Below, piece by piece: positions 7,058-13,614 of a stretch of DNA of 16,142 nucleotides. The position numbers and the translations under genes were made by a program. The stretch's first letter is position 1; every line of letters begins with the position of its first letter. The stretch comes from Alphaproteobacteria bacterium UBA3650 (GTDB taxonomy: Bacteria; Pseudomonadota; Alphaproteobacteria; CAAHEQ01; UBA3637): assembly GCA_002373815.1 (NCBI GenBank), contig DFKH01000099.1:1-16142 (forward strand), in the 5' to 3' direction. The notes beneath the pieces were generated by a model. It worked only from the letters and a program-made list of their open reading frames with translations. It had not been told where the DNA came from and ran no database searches.

Positions 7058-7774
7058 ATGAAACAAATAACCACAGATAATTTTTTAGATGGTAAAGTAA
7101 AGTTACGACAGTCTATCCATGGTCTGAGAGCAACTTCTGATGCTGTGTTGGTGGCTGCTGCAGTTAAAGCAAAACAAAATGATTCCATTTTAGATGTTGG
7201 TGCGGGAAATGGTGTTATTGGTTTATGCATTGCAGCTCGTCTTCCTGTTCAAGTCACGGCTTTAGAAATTCAAGAAAATCTGGTTCAGCTCATCCAAGAA
7301 AATGCTGCTTTAAATGATCGAAAAATTACCGTTGTTCGCACAGATTTATTTCAGCACACTGATCCTTTGAAAGGCAAGCAGTTTCACCATGTAGTCACGA
7401 ATCCCCCCTTTTATGATGTCACAGGGGCGAAGCGGACTAATCCAGAGCAATCCAAAGCCTATACGGCCAACTTTAATTTGGATAAATGGCTTTTATATTG
7501 CTTAAAACATATACGAGCCAAAGGTACTTTTACCATGATTCATCGTCCTGAAAAATTGGGACAAATATTGACGATACTTGAACAAAAATTGGGGGGCATT
7601 GAAATTATTCCCATCTATTCCAAAGTTGGACAACCTGCAAAGCGGATGATTATTCGTGGTGTTTTGGGTTCGAAAAAACCGACTCTGTTGTTGCCGGGTA
7701 TTATCTTGCATACTCAAGCAAACAAACCCACGTCAAGTGCTACAAAAGTTTTAAGAAAAGCTAAGGAATTATAA
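7058..7774 (+). CDS. trmN6: tRNA1(Val) adenine(37)-N6-methyltransferase family protein
   Basis: This 238-residue class I SAM-dependent methyltransferase is of the TrmN6/YfiC type, which methylates N6 of A37 in tRNA-Val(UAC). Seen: SIHGLRATSDAVLVAAAV (19-36, the conserved GYR-x-x-x-DAVLLAA opening of this family), SAM-binding LDVGAGNGVIG (45-55), acidic E70 for ribose contact, and the catalytic NPPF (115-118) typical of N6-adenine methyltransferases. Start at 7058 rather than 7049 because the latter falls inside the TATAAT box. There is no Shine-Dalgarno sequence, so translation is probably leaderless. It ends 5 bases before a strong terminator. The tRNA target is assumed from family membership; related paralogues could methylate other substrates. 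Confidence 0.86.
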   Translation: MKQITTDNFLDGKVKLRQSIHGLRATSDAVLVAAAVKAKQNDSILDVGAGNGVIGLCIAARLPVQVTALEIQENLVQLIQENAALNDRKITVVRTDLFQHTDPLKGKQFHHVVTNPPFYDVTGAKRTNPEQSKAYTANFNLDKWLLYCLKHIRAKGTFTMIHRPEKLGQILTILEQKLGGIEIIPIYSKVGQPAKRMIIRGVLGSKKPTLLLPGIILHTQANKPTSSATKVLRKAKEL

Positions 7775-7779
7775 AAAAT

Positions 7780-7801
7780 CCCCGAGCATCACGCATCGGG
7801 G
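7780..7801. terminator. bidirectional intrinsic terminator
   Basis: CCCCGA (7780-7785) and TCGGGG (7796-7801) form a 6-bp GC-rich stem with a 10-base loop. TTTT follows on the plus strand, and AAAAAA precedes it, which is a U-run for minus-strand transcripts. It sits between the convergent trmN6 and rplT ends and suits both. Confidence 0.85.
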
Positions 7802-7823
7802 TTTTAATTTAAAAGCAAACAGC

Positions 7824-8180
7824 TTATTTCAAAGCTTCTTTGGCTTGTTTCACCAAGGCTTCAAATCCTTTTGGATCATTCAAAGCGATATCGGCCAAGA
7901 CTTTACGATCCAAAGCGACACCAGCTTTCTTTAAGCCATCCATAAAGCGAGAATAGACCATGCCATTTGCACGAACGGCCGCATTGATGCGAACGATCCA
8001 CAATTGACGAATGTCTGTTTTCTTGGCCTTACGATCACGATAGGCATATTGCAGACCTTTTTCCACTTTTTCTTTAGCAATTGTAAAGACTTTGGAATTG
8101 CGGCCACGATAGCCCTTTGCCAACTTCAAAACTTTGTTATGCTTTGCACGAGAAATCGTGCCACGTTTTACTCTTGCCAT
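7824..8180 (-). CDS. rplT: 50S ribosomal protein L20
   Basis: L20 (118 residues, normal length) binds 23S rRNA early in 50S assembly and in several bacteria represses its own operon. Seen: the N-terminal MARVKRG, KLAKGYRGR and the LWIVRINAAVR segment, all hallmark L20 sequence. The start has AAAGGAG within the end of rpmI, and only 3 bases separate the rpmI stop from the rplT ATG, so the pair is coupled. It is followed by the bidirectional terminator. Identity is secure. Confidence 0.99.
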   Translation of the reverse strand: MARVKRGTISRAKHNKVLKLAKGYRGRNSKVFTIAKEKVEKGLQYAYRDRKAKKTDIRQLWIVRINAAVRANGMVYSRFMDGLKKAGVALDRKVLADIALNDPKGFEALVKQAKEALK

Positions 8181-8183
8181 GGA

Positions 8184-8387
8184 TTACACTCCTTTCCCGT
8201 GAATAAAGAATTTCAAAATTTTGCTCATTGTATTAGAAGCAACTTGAGTCCGACGTGCTTGACGTGTACGCTTTTTATCCTTGTGGATAAACAAGTGGCG
8301 TTTATTCACGTGACCCGTTTTGACTTTACCGTTTTTGGTGAGTTTGCAGCGTTTTTTTACGCAGCTTTTAGACTTTAATTTTGGCAT
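8184..8387 (-). CDS. rpmI: 50S ribosomal protein L35
   Basis: L35 is a small basic protein of the large subunit. Here it is 67 residues: MPKLKSKSCVKKR, then KHL-like NKRHLF and RRTQVAS. The start at 8387 has AAGGAT 5-6 bases upstream; the open frame continues further upstream without a ribosome binding site and past the promoter, so it is not used. Two cysteines in the N-terminal region (SCVKKRCK) are a little unusual. First gene of the rpmI-rplT unit; infC, which often precedes it, is absent here. Confidence 0.97.
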   Translation of the reverse strand: MPKLKSKSCVKKRCKLTKNGKVKTGHVNKRHLFIHKDKKRTRQARRTQVASNTMSKILKFFIHGKGV

Positions 8388-8457
8388 TTTTAATCCTTTT
8401 GTTATTGTTATACCAAGCCCGCGGGGCAGCCAAATCATATTAGCCCTTTTGGGAAAC
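8388..8457 (-). promoter_or_regulatory. 5' leader of rpmI-rplT, possible L20 autoregulatory site
   Basis: About 70 bases lie between the predicted transcription start and rpmI. The leader contains a palindrome CCCTTTTGGG (8444-8453) and a GC-rich stem GCCC-GCG-GGGC (8417-8427), the most GC-rich spot in the gap. L20 represses its own operon through leader RNA in other bacteria, so a regulatory role is plausible, but I could not match a known L20 leader structure. Confidence 0.35.
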
Positions 8458-8463
8458 GTGAAA

Positions 8464-8492
8464 ATTATATCAGATTTTTTTTCTGCTGTCAA
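8464..8492 (-). promoter_or_regulatory. consensus sigma-70 promoter of rpmI-rplT
   Basis: On the minus strand, TTGACA (8492-8487) and TATAAT (8469-8464) are separated by exactly 17 bases, a perfect match to the housekeeping consensus. The spacer is A-rich. This fits a highly expressed ribosomal-protein operon. Confidence 0.92.
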
Positions 8493-8497
8493 GCAGA
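8482..8497. repeat. inverted repeat over the rpmI -35 box
   Basis: TCTGCT (8482-8487), spacer GTCA, and AGCAGA (8492-8497) form a perfect 6-bp inverted repeat centred on the -35 of rpmI and lying just 7 bases from the -35 of the divergent big gene. It could be an operator or a small hairpin. No regulator is known for it. Confidence 0.4.
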
Positions 8498-8504
8498 TTT
8501 TATC

Positions 8505-8533
8505 TTGACACACTGTTTTATGTGTGCTAGGTT
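8505..8533 (+). promoter_or_regulatory. promoter of the cysteine-rich repeat protein gene
   Basis: TTGACA (8505-8510, perfect -35), 17-base spacer, TAGGTT (8528-8533) preceded by TGC, an extended -10 motif. The expected start is near 8540, with a leader of about 30 bases carrying AAGGAG (8557-8562). Confidence 0.65.
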
Positions 8534-8569
8534 GAGATTAGTTTATATTTTTTTACAAGGAGTTATCTC

Positions 8570-11500
8570 ATGCAAAATTCTGCTCTCCAGTACCCCTCCT
8601 TCTCACAAAATAAGTGTTTGGTTTTTAGGTATTTTTCATTATTTCTATTTTCCTCTTGGCTTGTTTTATCCTCTTCTGCTTTTGCCTTTGGTGGCGGTGG
8701 TGATAATCGTCTGTTTGATAAAGAATGGATGCGGGGTGTTAATGCCTTTGCACTTCATTTTAACGGCAAAGGAGAACTGGATATCAAATTCGGTTGTGAT
8801 GACAAAAATGCTTCGCCTGATATTCATGGCGTTTGTTCTTGCAATGCTGGATACCTATCCGAAAATGGCAAGTGTGTCAAAGATGCCTGTGTCAATTTTA
8901 AAGCGACAGAATGTGTCAAAACTTGCACTTCCAGTAATGGTATCGCCACCTATACCTATGGGACGACTTGTGCTAATGGGTATTTTTGTAATACAAATCA
9001 CCAATGCGAAAATCCATGCTATGAGGATGAGTGTCAAACTTGCACCCCTATCGCTGGGCAAGCACGATGGACCAACAAAACCAATGGCACAACCTGTTCC
9101 ATCGGCTCGTGTCAATCGGGGACGTGCACCAACATGTGCGCCAATAAGACTTATGACACAGAGTGTCAAACTTGCAACGTAGCAACGGGGACAATTACAA
9201 ACAAAATAGGGAGTTGTACCAATGGTACCTGCCAAGGGGGGACATGTGTCCCAGCCTCTGTTGATGAATGCGAAAATGATGAATTTATGGCAAAGGACTA
9301 TTGTTTCAAATGTACCTTGGAGGACTTGGTATCAACAACTCAAGAGCAATGTGACAAATGTGGTGATAAAAGGTTTTCCTTTAAAGGTGACAATGTCGAC
9401 AACCTTGTTTACTGCGAAGCGAAACCAACAGGATGTACTATGAATCAAGAAGGTACACGCTGTAACTGCCCAGATGGAACAATTAATAAAGATGGTGTAT
9501 GTACCTCGTGCGCTACCCTTTTTGGAACAAATTGCAAAGACTGCACATATCATGCATGTATTAGTATTTATCCCTCCACAACTGAATGTGAAAATGTTAC
9601 CTGTGATCCATGCCAGTCTTGCAACGCCGAGAACGGACAATGTGTGCCAGATTATGCCTTGGACACAACCGTTTGTCCTGATGGAAATGGAGACGACAAT
9701 TACATCTGTCAATCGGGAAATTGTACTGATCCGTGTGATTTAATAACAAACAAAAATCCGTGTAAAGATTACACACCTCAGGGTGGACAATGTGTTGAAA
9801 GTAATAAAGCTGACACAACCGTGTGTCCTGATGGGAATGGAAGTGACAACTACATCTGTCAATCGGGCACTTGTACCGATCCTTGCACGATTGGGGAGCA
9901 TGCCACCTTTGAACCAACCATTTGCTTCCCTGCCCACCACGCCGAGAACGGACAATGTGTGCCTGATTATGCCCCTAAAGGCACCAAGAATTGTGATTCT
10001 GAACACAAAGACTATGTCTGTAATGGATCGGGTGTGTGCACCTGCCCAGAGGGGCAGTTCCGTCGAGATGATGGTTATTGCAGCTCTTGCTCCAGCGTAG
10101 GCTCTTATGCAATCACCGCTGAAGAATGTGCTGTCTGCGACAACACAAGTACACCACGCATGATGTGGGCATATAAGGACAAAAACTATTGTGTGCTTGC
10201 CACCTGCCCAGAGGGTCAGTTACATAGTGGTCCAGGTTATTGCACCTATTGTTCCGCTAGTTACTCTTATGAAACCACCGCTGAAGCATGTGCCGAATGT
10301 GACAACACAAGTACACCACGCATGATGTGGGCATATAAGGACAAAAACTATTGTGCCCTTGCCACCTGCCCAGAGGGTCTGTTCCGTCGAGATGATGGTT
10401 ATTGCAGCTCTTGCTCCACCCCAGACACTCATGAAACTACCGCTGAAGAATGTGCCGAATGTGACAACACAAGTACCCCACGCAAAATGTGGGCATATAA
10501 TGGCGAAAACTATTGTGTGCTTGCCACCTGCCCAGAGGGTCTGTTCCGTCGATATGATGGTTATTGCCGCTCTTGCTCCGACACAACCACTTATGCAATC
10601 ACCGCTGAAGAGTGTGCCGCCTGTGATAACACAAGTACGCCACGCAAAATGTGGGCATATGATGGTGGAAATCGTTGTGTGCTTGCCACCTGTCCAGAGG
10701 GTCGGTTCCACCTAGATGATGGTTCTTGCTACTCTTGCTCCTACACGGATTCTTATGAAACCACCGCTGAAGCATGTGCCGAATGTGACGGCACGGCAAA
10801 TCCTCGTTTCATGGGGACAGATGATGCATGCTACATTTGTACAACATCTGATTCTGTCACCACCACAGAGGAAGCCTGCAACAAGTGCCCGAATCGTACA
10901 TGGACCGAGACAACCCCTGCCTCTGACACCACCCCCGCCACTGGCACCTGTGCACTCTGCCCCGATGGTGTGTGTCCTGAAACACCTGTGCCAGAATCCT
11001 GTTCTGTGGATAACCTTTCCGCTTGCGATACCGCCGAAAAGTGCACCGCGTTGGGTGAAGGATATACCTATTCTACCGAAAATGGATGTCAAGCCCCAGA
11101 ATGCACCACCGATACTGATTGTAATACTGGATACACATGCGAATCTGGTAAATGTGTTACGGAAACATGTAATGGTTTCTTGAGTGCGTCTGGAAAATGT
11201 TATGATTGCCAAGAAGGAGATGTAAACCCCGTTACATCACGCACAGAATGTGATAAATGTGCTGGTCTGCGTTTTTATGATTCTGATACACAAGACAGCG
11301 GACAGATGTGCGTCATTTATTGTGACAACAACAAAATAAAAGACACTGCAAAAGGTGGCTGTAAATCGTGTACTGATCCTGATGATATCACAACAACAAA
11401 GACCGCCTGTGATACTTGTGAAAATCGCATATACGATGAAACAGTGGGCTTATGTAAATTTGTTTGCAATACAGATACAGATTGCGGCACTGGGTATACA

Positions 11501-12382
11501 TGTGAAAATCATCACTGCAATGTATCCAGTGGTTCTTGTTCCAAAGATAATTTAAGTGCTTGTGATGAAACCGCTTGCCTGTATTTAAGAGCCTATGACG
11601 CTGGATTTGCTCACTATTATTGGTCTGTTTCTCAAGGATGTGTAATGAATGATCCCAGTAACATTTGCTATGCAACACCCCAATGTCCATCAGGTTCATT
11701 TTTAGTAGTGACAGAGTATTCTGCAAGAAAAAATCAGTATGTGTGGGACTGTGCCCCATGTGATGCCCGCACCCCAAGCATAGCCACACAAAGTGCGTGC
11801 AACACATGTAGTGGACGTACATTTATTGCTTTCGATGATGGTGAGTTCGTCGGAGTATCTGGACAAAATGTCGGATACTGCACACTATCCAATCGGCCAT
11901 GTCCAAGTGGTACGTATTTGACCGAATTAGGTTGCTTGCCGTGCACATCAAATGGGAGTCTAGATGCATCTATTATCAATGAGTGTGCTAAATGCTCCAA
12001 TCGGGAAATAGCAATTGATGAAGATGGAGAAAAGATTTGTCGATTAAAAACATGCCCGTCTGGTACATTCAGAGTGGCTGATGGATCCTGTGAGACCTGT
12101 GATGATCCAGAGGGGTGGGAGGCTGAGACATCAGAGCAAGTAGCCACATGCAACAAATGCTCCAACCGAAAAATATATACGGATGTTTATGACAGTACCT
12201 ACTGTGTTTTAAAAACATGCCCCACGGGTTATTATCGAGATGTCGAAGGTTGGTGTGACCCATGTGATAATAATGAATTAGATGTGGAAGTTGCAAACGC
12301 CGCCGATTGTACCTGTTCAAACCGTACTGCCGTCCAGGACAGCTGGGGGGATTGGTATTGCACGCTAACTAGTTGCAAATAA
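8570..12382 (+). CDS. large exported cysteine-rich repeat protein, function unknown
   Basis: This encodes a 1270-residue protein that I cannot assign to a named family. The start has AAGGAG 7 bases upstream. Residues 1-39 form a signal peptide with a long N-region (hydrophobic FSLFLFSSWLVL, cleavage likely after AFA). A short Cys-free segment follows (GGGG, then WMRGVNAFALHF), and from about residue 76 to the end roughly one residue in nine is Cys by eye count. Recurrent patterns are TCPEG/CPSG-x-F, DGYC-x-x-C, ITAEEC-x-x-C and a CVLA-type end, organised as modules of about 54 residues; residues 492-707 are four near-identical tandem copies. The protein ends in Cys-Lys, with no later membrane segment, sortase motif or autotransporter barrel seen. 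It resembles disulfide-rich eukaryotic EGF/TNFR-like spacing only superficially. Surface or secreted placement is inferred. It is transcribed alone. Confidence 0.9.
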   Translation: MQNSALQYPSFSQNKCLVFRYFSLFLFSSWLVLSSSAFAFGGGGDNRLFDKEWMRGVNAFALHFNGKGELDIKFGCDDKNASPDIHGVCSCNAGYLSENGKCVKDACVNFKATECVKTCTSSNGIATYTYGTTCANGYFCNTNHQCENPCYEDECQTCTPIAGQARWTNKTNGTTCSIGSCQSGTCTNMCANKTYDTECQTCNVATGTITNKIGSCTNGTCQGGTCVPASVDECENDEFMAKDYCFKCTLEDLVSTTQEQCDKCGDKRFSFKGDNVDNLVYCEAKPTGCTMNQEGTRCNCPDGTINKDGVCTSCATLFGTNCKDCTYHACISIYPSTTECENVTCDPCQSCNAENGQCVPDYALDTTVCPDGNGDDNYICQSGNCTDPCDLITNKNPCKDYTPQGGQCVESNKADTTVCPDGNGSDNYICQSGTCTDPCTIGEHATFEPTICFPAHHAENGQCVPDYAPKGTKNCDSEHKDYVCNGSGVCTCPEGQFRRDDGYCSSCSSVGSYAITAEECAVCDNTSTPRMMWAYKDKNYCVLATCPEGQLHSGPGYCTYCSASYSYETTAEACAECDNTSTPRMMWAYKDKNYCALATCPEGLFRRDDGYCSSCSTPDTHETTAEECAECDNTSTPRKMWAYNGENYCVLATCPEGLFRRYDGYCRSCSDTTTYAITAEECAACDNTSTPRKMWAYDGGNRCVLATCPEGRFHLDDGSCYSCSYTDSYETTAEACAECDGTANPRFMGTDDACYICTTSDSVTTTEEACNKCPNRTWTETTPASDTTPATGTCALCPDGVCPETPVPESCSVDNLSACDTAEKCTALGEGYTYSTENGCQAPECTTDTDCNTGYTCESGKCVTETCNGFLSASGKCYDCQEGDVNPVTSRTECDKCAGLRFYDSDTQDSGQMCVIYCDNNKIKDTAKGGCKSCTDPDDITTTKTACDTCENRIYDETVGLCKFVCNTDTDCGTGYTCENHHCNVSSGSCSKDNLSACDETACLYLRAYDAGFAHYYWSVSQGCVMNDPSNICYATPQCPSGSFLVVTEYSARKNQYVWDCAPCDARTPSIATQSACNTCSGRTFIAFDDGEFVGVSGQNVGYCTLSNRPCPSGTYLTELGCLPCTSNGSLDASIINECAKCSNREIAIDEDGEKICRLKTCPSGTFRVADGSCETCDDPEGWEAETSEQVATCNKCSNRKIYTDVYDSTYCVLKTCPTGYYRDVEGWCDPCDNNELDVEVANAADCTCSNRTAVQDSWGDWYCTLTSCK
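9635..9975 (+). repeat. diverged intragenic Cys-repeat family (GQCV...CTDPC)
   Basis: Two 34-residue copies (9635-9736 and 9785-9886) share GQCV, DTTVCPDGNG, DNYICQSG and CTDPC; a third partial copy starts at 9950 with the same AENGQCVPDYA lead-in as the first. The blocks are 150 and 165 bases apart. This family is distinct from, and more diverged than, the 162-bp array that follows. Confidence 0.75.
10043..10800 (+). repeat. tandem array of 162-bp (54-residue) units inside the cysteine-rich gene
   Basis: Four full units begin at 10043, 10205, 10367 and 10529, each exactly 162 bases and each opening with TGC-CCA-GAG (CPEG); a fifth, partial unit starts at 10691 and drifts after about 10800. 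Each unit carries six cysteines. Units 1 and 2 share 55 identical consecutive bases (10139-10193 and 10301-10355), which points to recent duplication or gene conversion. The reading frame is kept throughout. Confidence 0.93.
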
Positions 12383-12395
12383 TCCAACGTTTGGC

Positions 12396-12437
12396 ATAAA
12401 AATTTCCCCAAAGTTTCGTTTTTACTTAACTGTGGGG
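12396..12437 (-). terminator. probable terminator of the murL-murD unit
   Basis: On the minus strand, CCCCACAG and CTTTGGGG (plus 12430-12437 and 12406-12413; 7 of 8 pairs) form a stem with a loop of about 16 bases, followed by AAATTTTTAT. An outer inverted repeat CCAACG (12384-12389) and CGTTGG (12439-12444) flanks it. The large loop lowers confidence. There is no good T-run for the convergent plus-strand gene. Confidence 0.5.
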
Positions 12438-12450
12438 GCGTTGGTTTGGA

Positions 12451-13614
12451 CTAAATAGATGTTTTAAAATCATCACCCCTGGCTTCAAAGTTTTTATACA
12501 TGTTATAGCTGGGTGCAGCGGGGGATAAAAGGACAACCCCTCCCGATGATGTGATTTGCTTGGCCAACGCTACTGCTTCCTTGATTGTTTGCACATGATG
12601 GGGCGTCTCAATTCTATCGCCCGTTGTTGGCAACGCTATGGCTTGCACACCATGTTTTTTAATATACCGATTGAGTTCAATATAATCTTGCCCCCGATCA
12701 AAGCCTCCCACAAGTAATGTTATCGGTCTATCTTTAAAACTTTCCATGGCGCAAATGGCCGTTTCTGGCGTTGTGGAAATACTGTCATCCACGAAGGTCA
12801 TTCCATTTTGTTCTGCCACAATTTCAAGGCGATGGGAAAGGCCTTGAAAAGTGTGAAAAGCCTGCTCTGCTTTCGACAAATCTAACCCCAAATGCTTTAA
12901 CACAGCTAACACCGCACATGCATTTTGGGCATTATGAATGCCCCGCAAATTTAAACTGGAAATCGGGAAAAGTTGCTTTTCTTCTTCATAAAAAAAGCCA
13001 TCTTTGATTTGAATTTCATTCTCTCGATTATCCAGCTGCCACAGCCCCTGCTCCCACATATGTTTTTTATCGGCATAATATTGCTCGTGTGAGCCATGCC
13101 ATTGCAAATGCTCAGGGTATAGATTTAACAAAATACTGATGTCTGGAGTCCCCACAAAGTCAGCACATTGATAACTGGAAAGTTCCGCCACCACATAGTC
13201 CGTTGGCTCATCTACAAAATCTATGACAGGCACTCCGATATTACCGCCTAAGCCCACTTGAAATCCATAAGATTTTAGGGTGTGTGCCATCAAACTGGAT
13301 GTTGTGCTTTTGCCTTTTGTTCCTGTCACAGCAATCACTTTTGTACTCGGATTTTTATTCGCCATAAAAAGATTTGTTCCGCTTGTGACAATTATTTCCT
13401 GCTCTTTTGCCTTGATAATTTCGGGTCGATACAAGGACACGCCTGGTGATTTAATCAACACTTGCGCCTTAAAAAGATTATCCACATTATCTTCCGTAAT
13501 TTCCAAAATTTCGGCGCTAGGCACATGTTTTTGAAAGGCGTCTTTCACCGCTTGACCTTCACGTCCCGTACCCCAAATAGCGATACGTTTATGCTCTAAA
13601 TCTTGCCATAACAT
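12451..13614 (-). CDS. murD2: UDP-MurNAc-L-alanine:glutamate ligase, MurD2-like
   Basis: This 387-residue Mur ligase is shorter than classical MurD (about 440). Mur ligases add amino acids to the peptidoglycan stem in the cytoplasm using ATP. Seen: GTGREG (15-20), the P-loop GTKGKSTT (98-105), ELSSYQ (144-149), NLYPEHLQWHGS (164-175) where classical MurD usually has DH(L/M)DR, ADKKHMW (181-187) in the region of the carbamylated Lys, HNAQNACAVLA (227-237), DDSISTTPE (276-284) and LSPAAPSYNMYKNFEARG (363-380). The variant motifs and the adjoining murL suggest the MurD2 form, which adds L-Glu instead of D-Glu. Start at 13614 with AAAGGA 8-9 bases upstream, overlapping the murL end by 26 bases. 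A conventional D-Glu-adding MurD cannot be excluded from sequence alone. Confidence 0.85.
   Translation of the reverse strand: MLWQDLEHKRIAIWGTGREGQAVKDAFQKHVPSAEILEITEDNVDNLFKAQVLIKSPGVSLYRPEIIKAKEQEIIVTSGTNLFMANKNPSTKVIAVTGTKGKSTTSSLMAHTLKSYGFQVGLGGNIGVPVIDFVDEPTDYVVAELSSYQCADFVGTPDISILLNLYPEHLQWHGSHEQYYADKKHMWEQGLWQLDNRENEIQIKDGFFYEEEKQLFPISSLNLRGIHNAQNACAVLAVLKHLGLDLSKAEQAFHTFQGLSHRLEIVAEQNGMTFVDDSISTTPETAICAMESFKDRPITLLVGGFDRGQDYIELNRYIKKHGVQAIALPTTGDRIETPHHVQTIKEAVALAKQITSSGGVVLLSPAAPSYNMYKNFEARGDDFKTSI

Noticed and set aside
8004..8378. Plus-strand 124-codon reading frame
   Set aside because: It lies antisense over rplT and rpmI, which are certain genes, and has low-complexity hydrophobic content typical of antisense to basic proteins.
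8388..8453. Leader peptide beginning MIWLPRG ahead of rpmI
   Set aside because: The frame has no stop before rpmI and is in phase with it, and there is no ribosome binding site; it would only be an N-terminal extension that L35 does not have.
10220..10711. Long antisense reading frame (163 codons, minus) with its own internal repeats
   Set aside because: It is the reverse complement of the 162-bp array; its repetition follows from the sense-strand units. No ribosome binding site or promoter supports it. The same applies to antisense frames at 8855-9235, 9332-9712, 9597-9917, 9740-10006, 11388-11822 and 11734-12165.
10043..10800. CRISPR array or other noncoding tandem repeat
   Set aside because: Units are 162 bases, directly adjacent without unique spacers, and stay in frame in a long coding region.
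12451..13614. Truncated or degraded murD
   Set aside because: At 387 residues it is short for MurD, but both ends carry the expected first and last motifs and all central ligase motifs are intact, which fits the compact MurD2 type.
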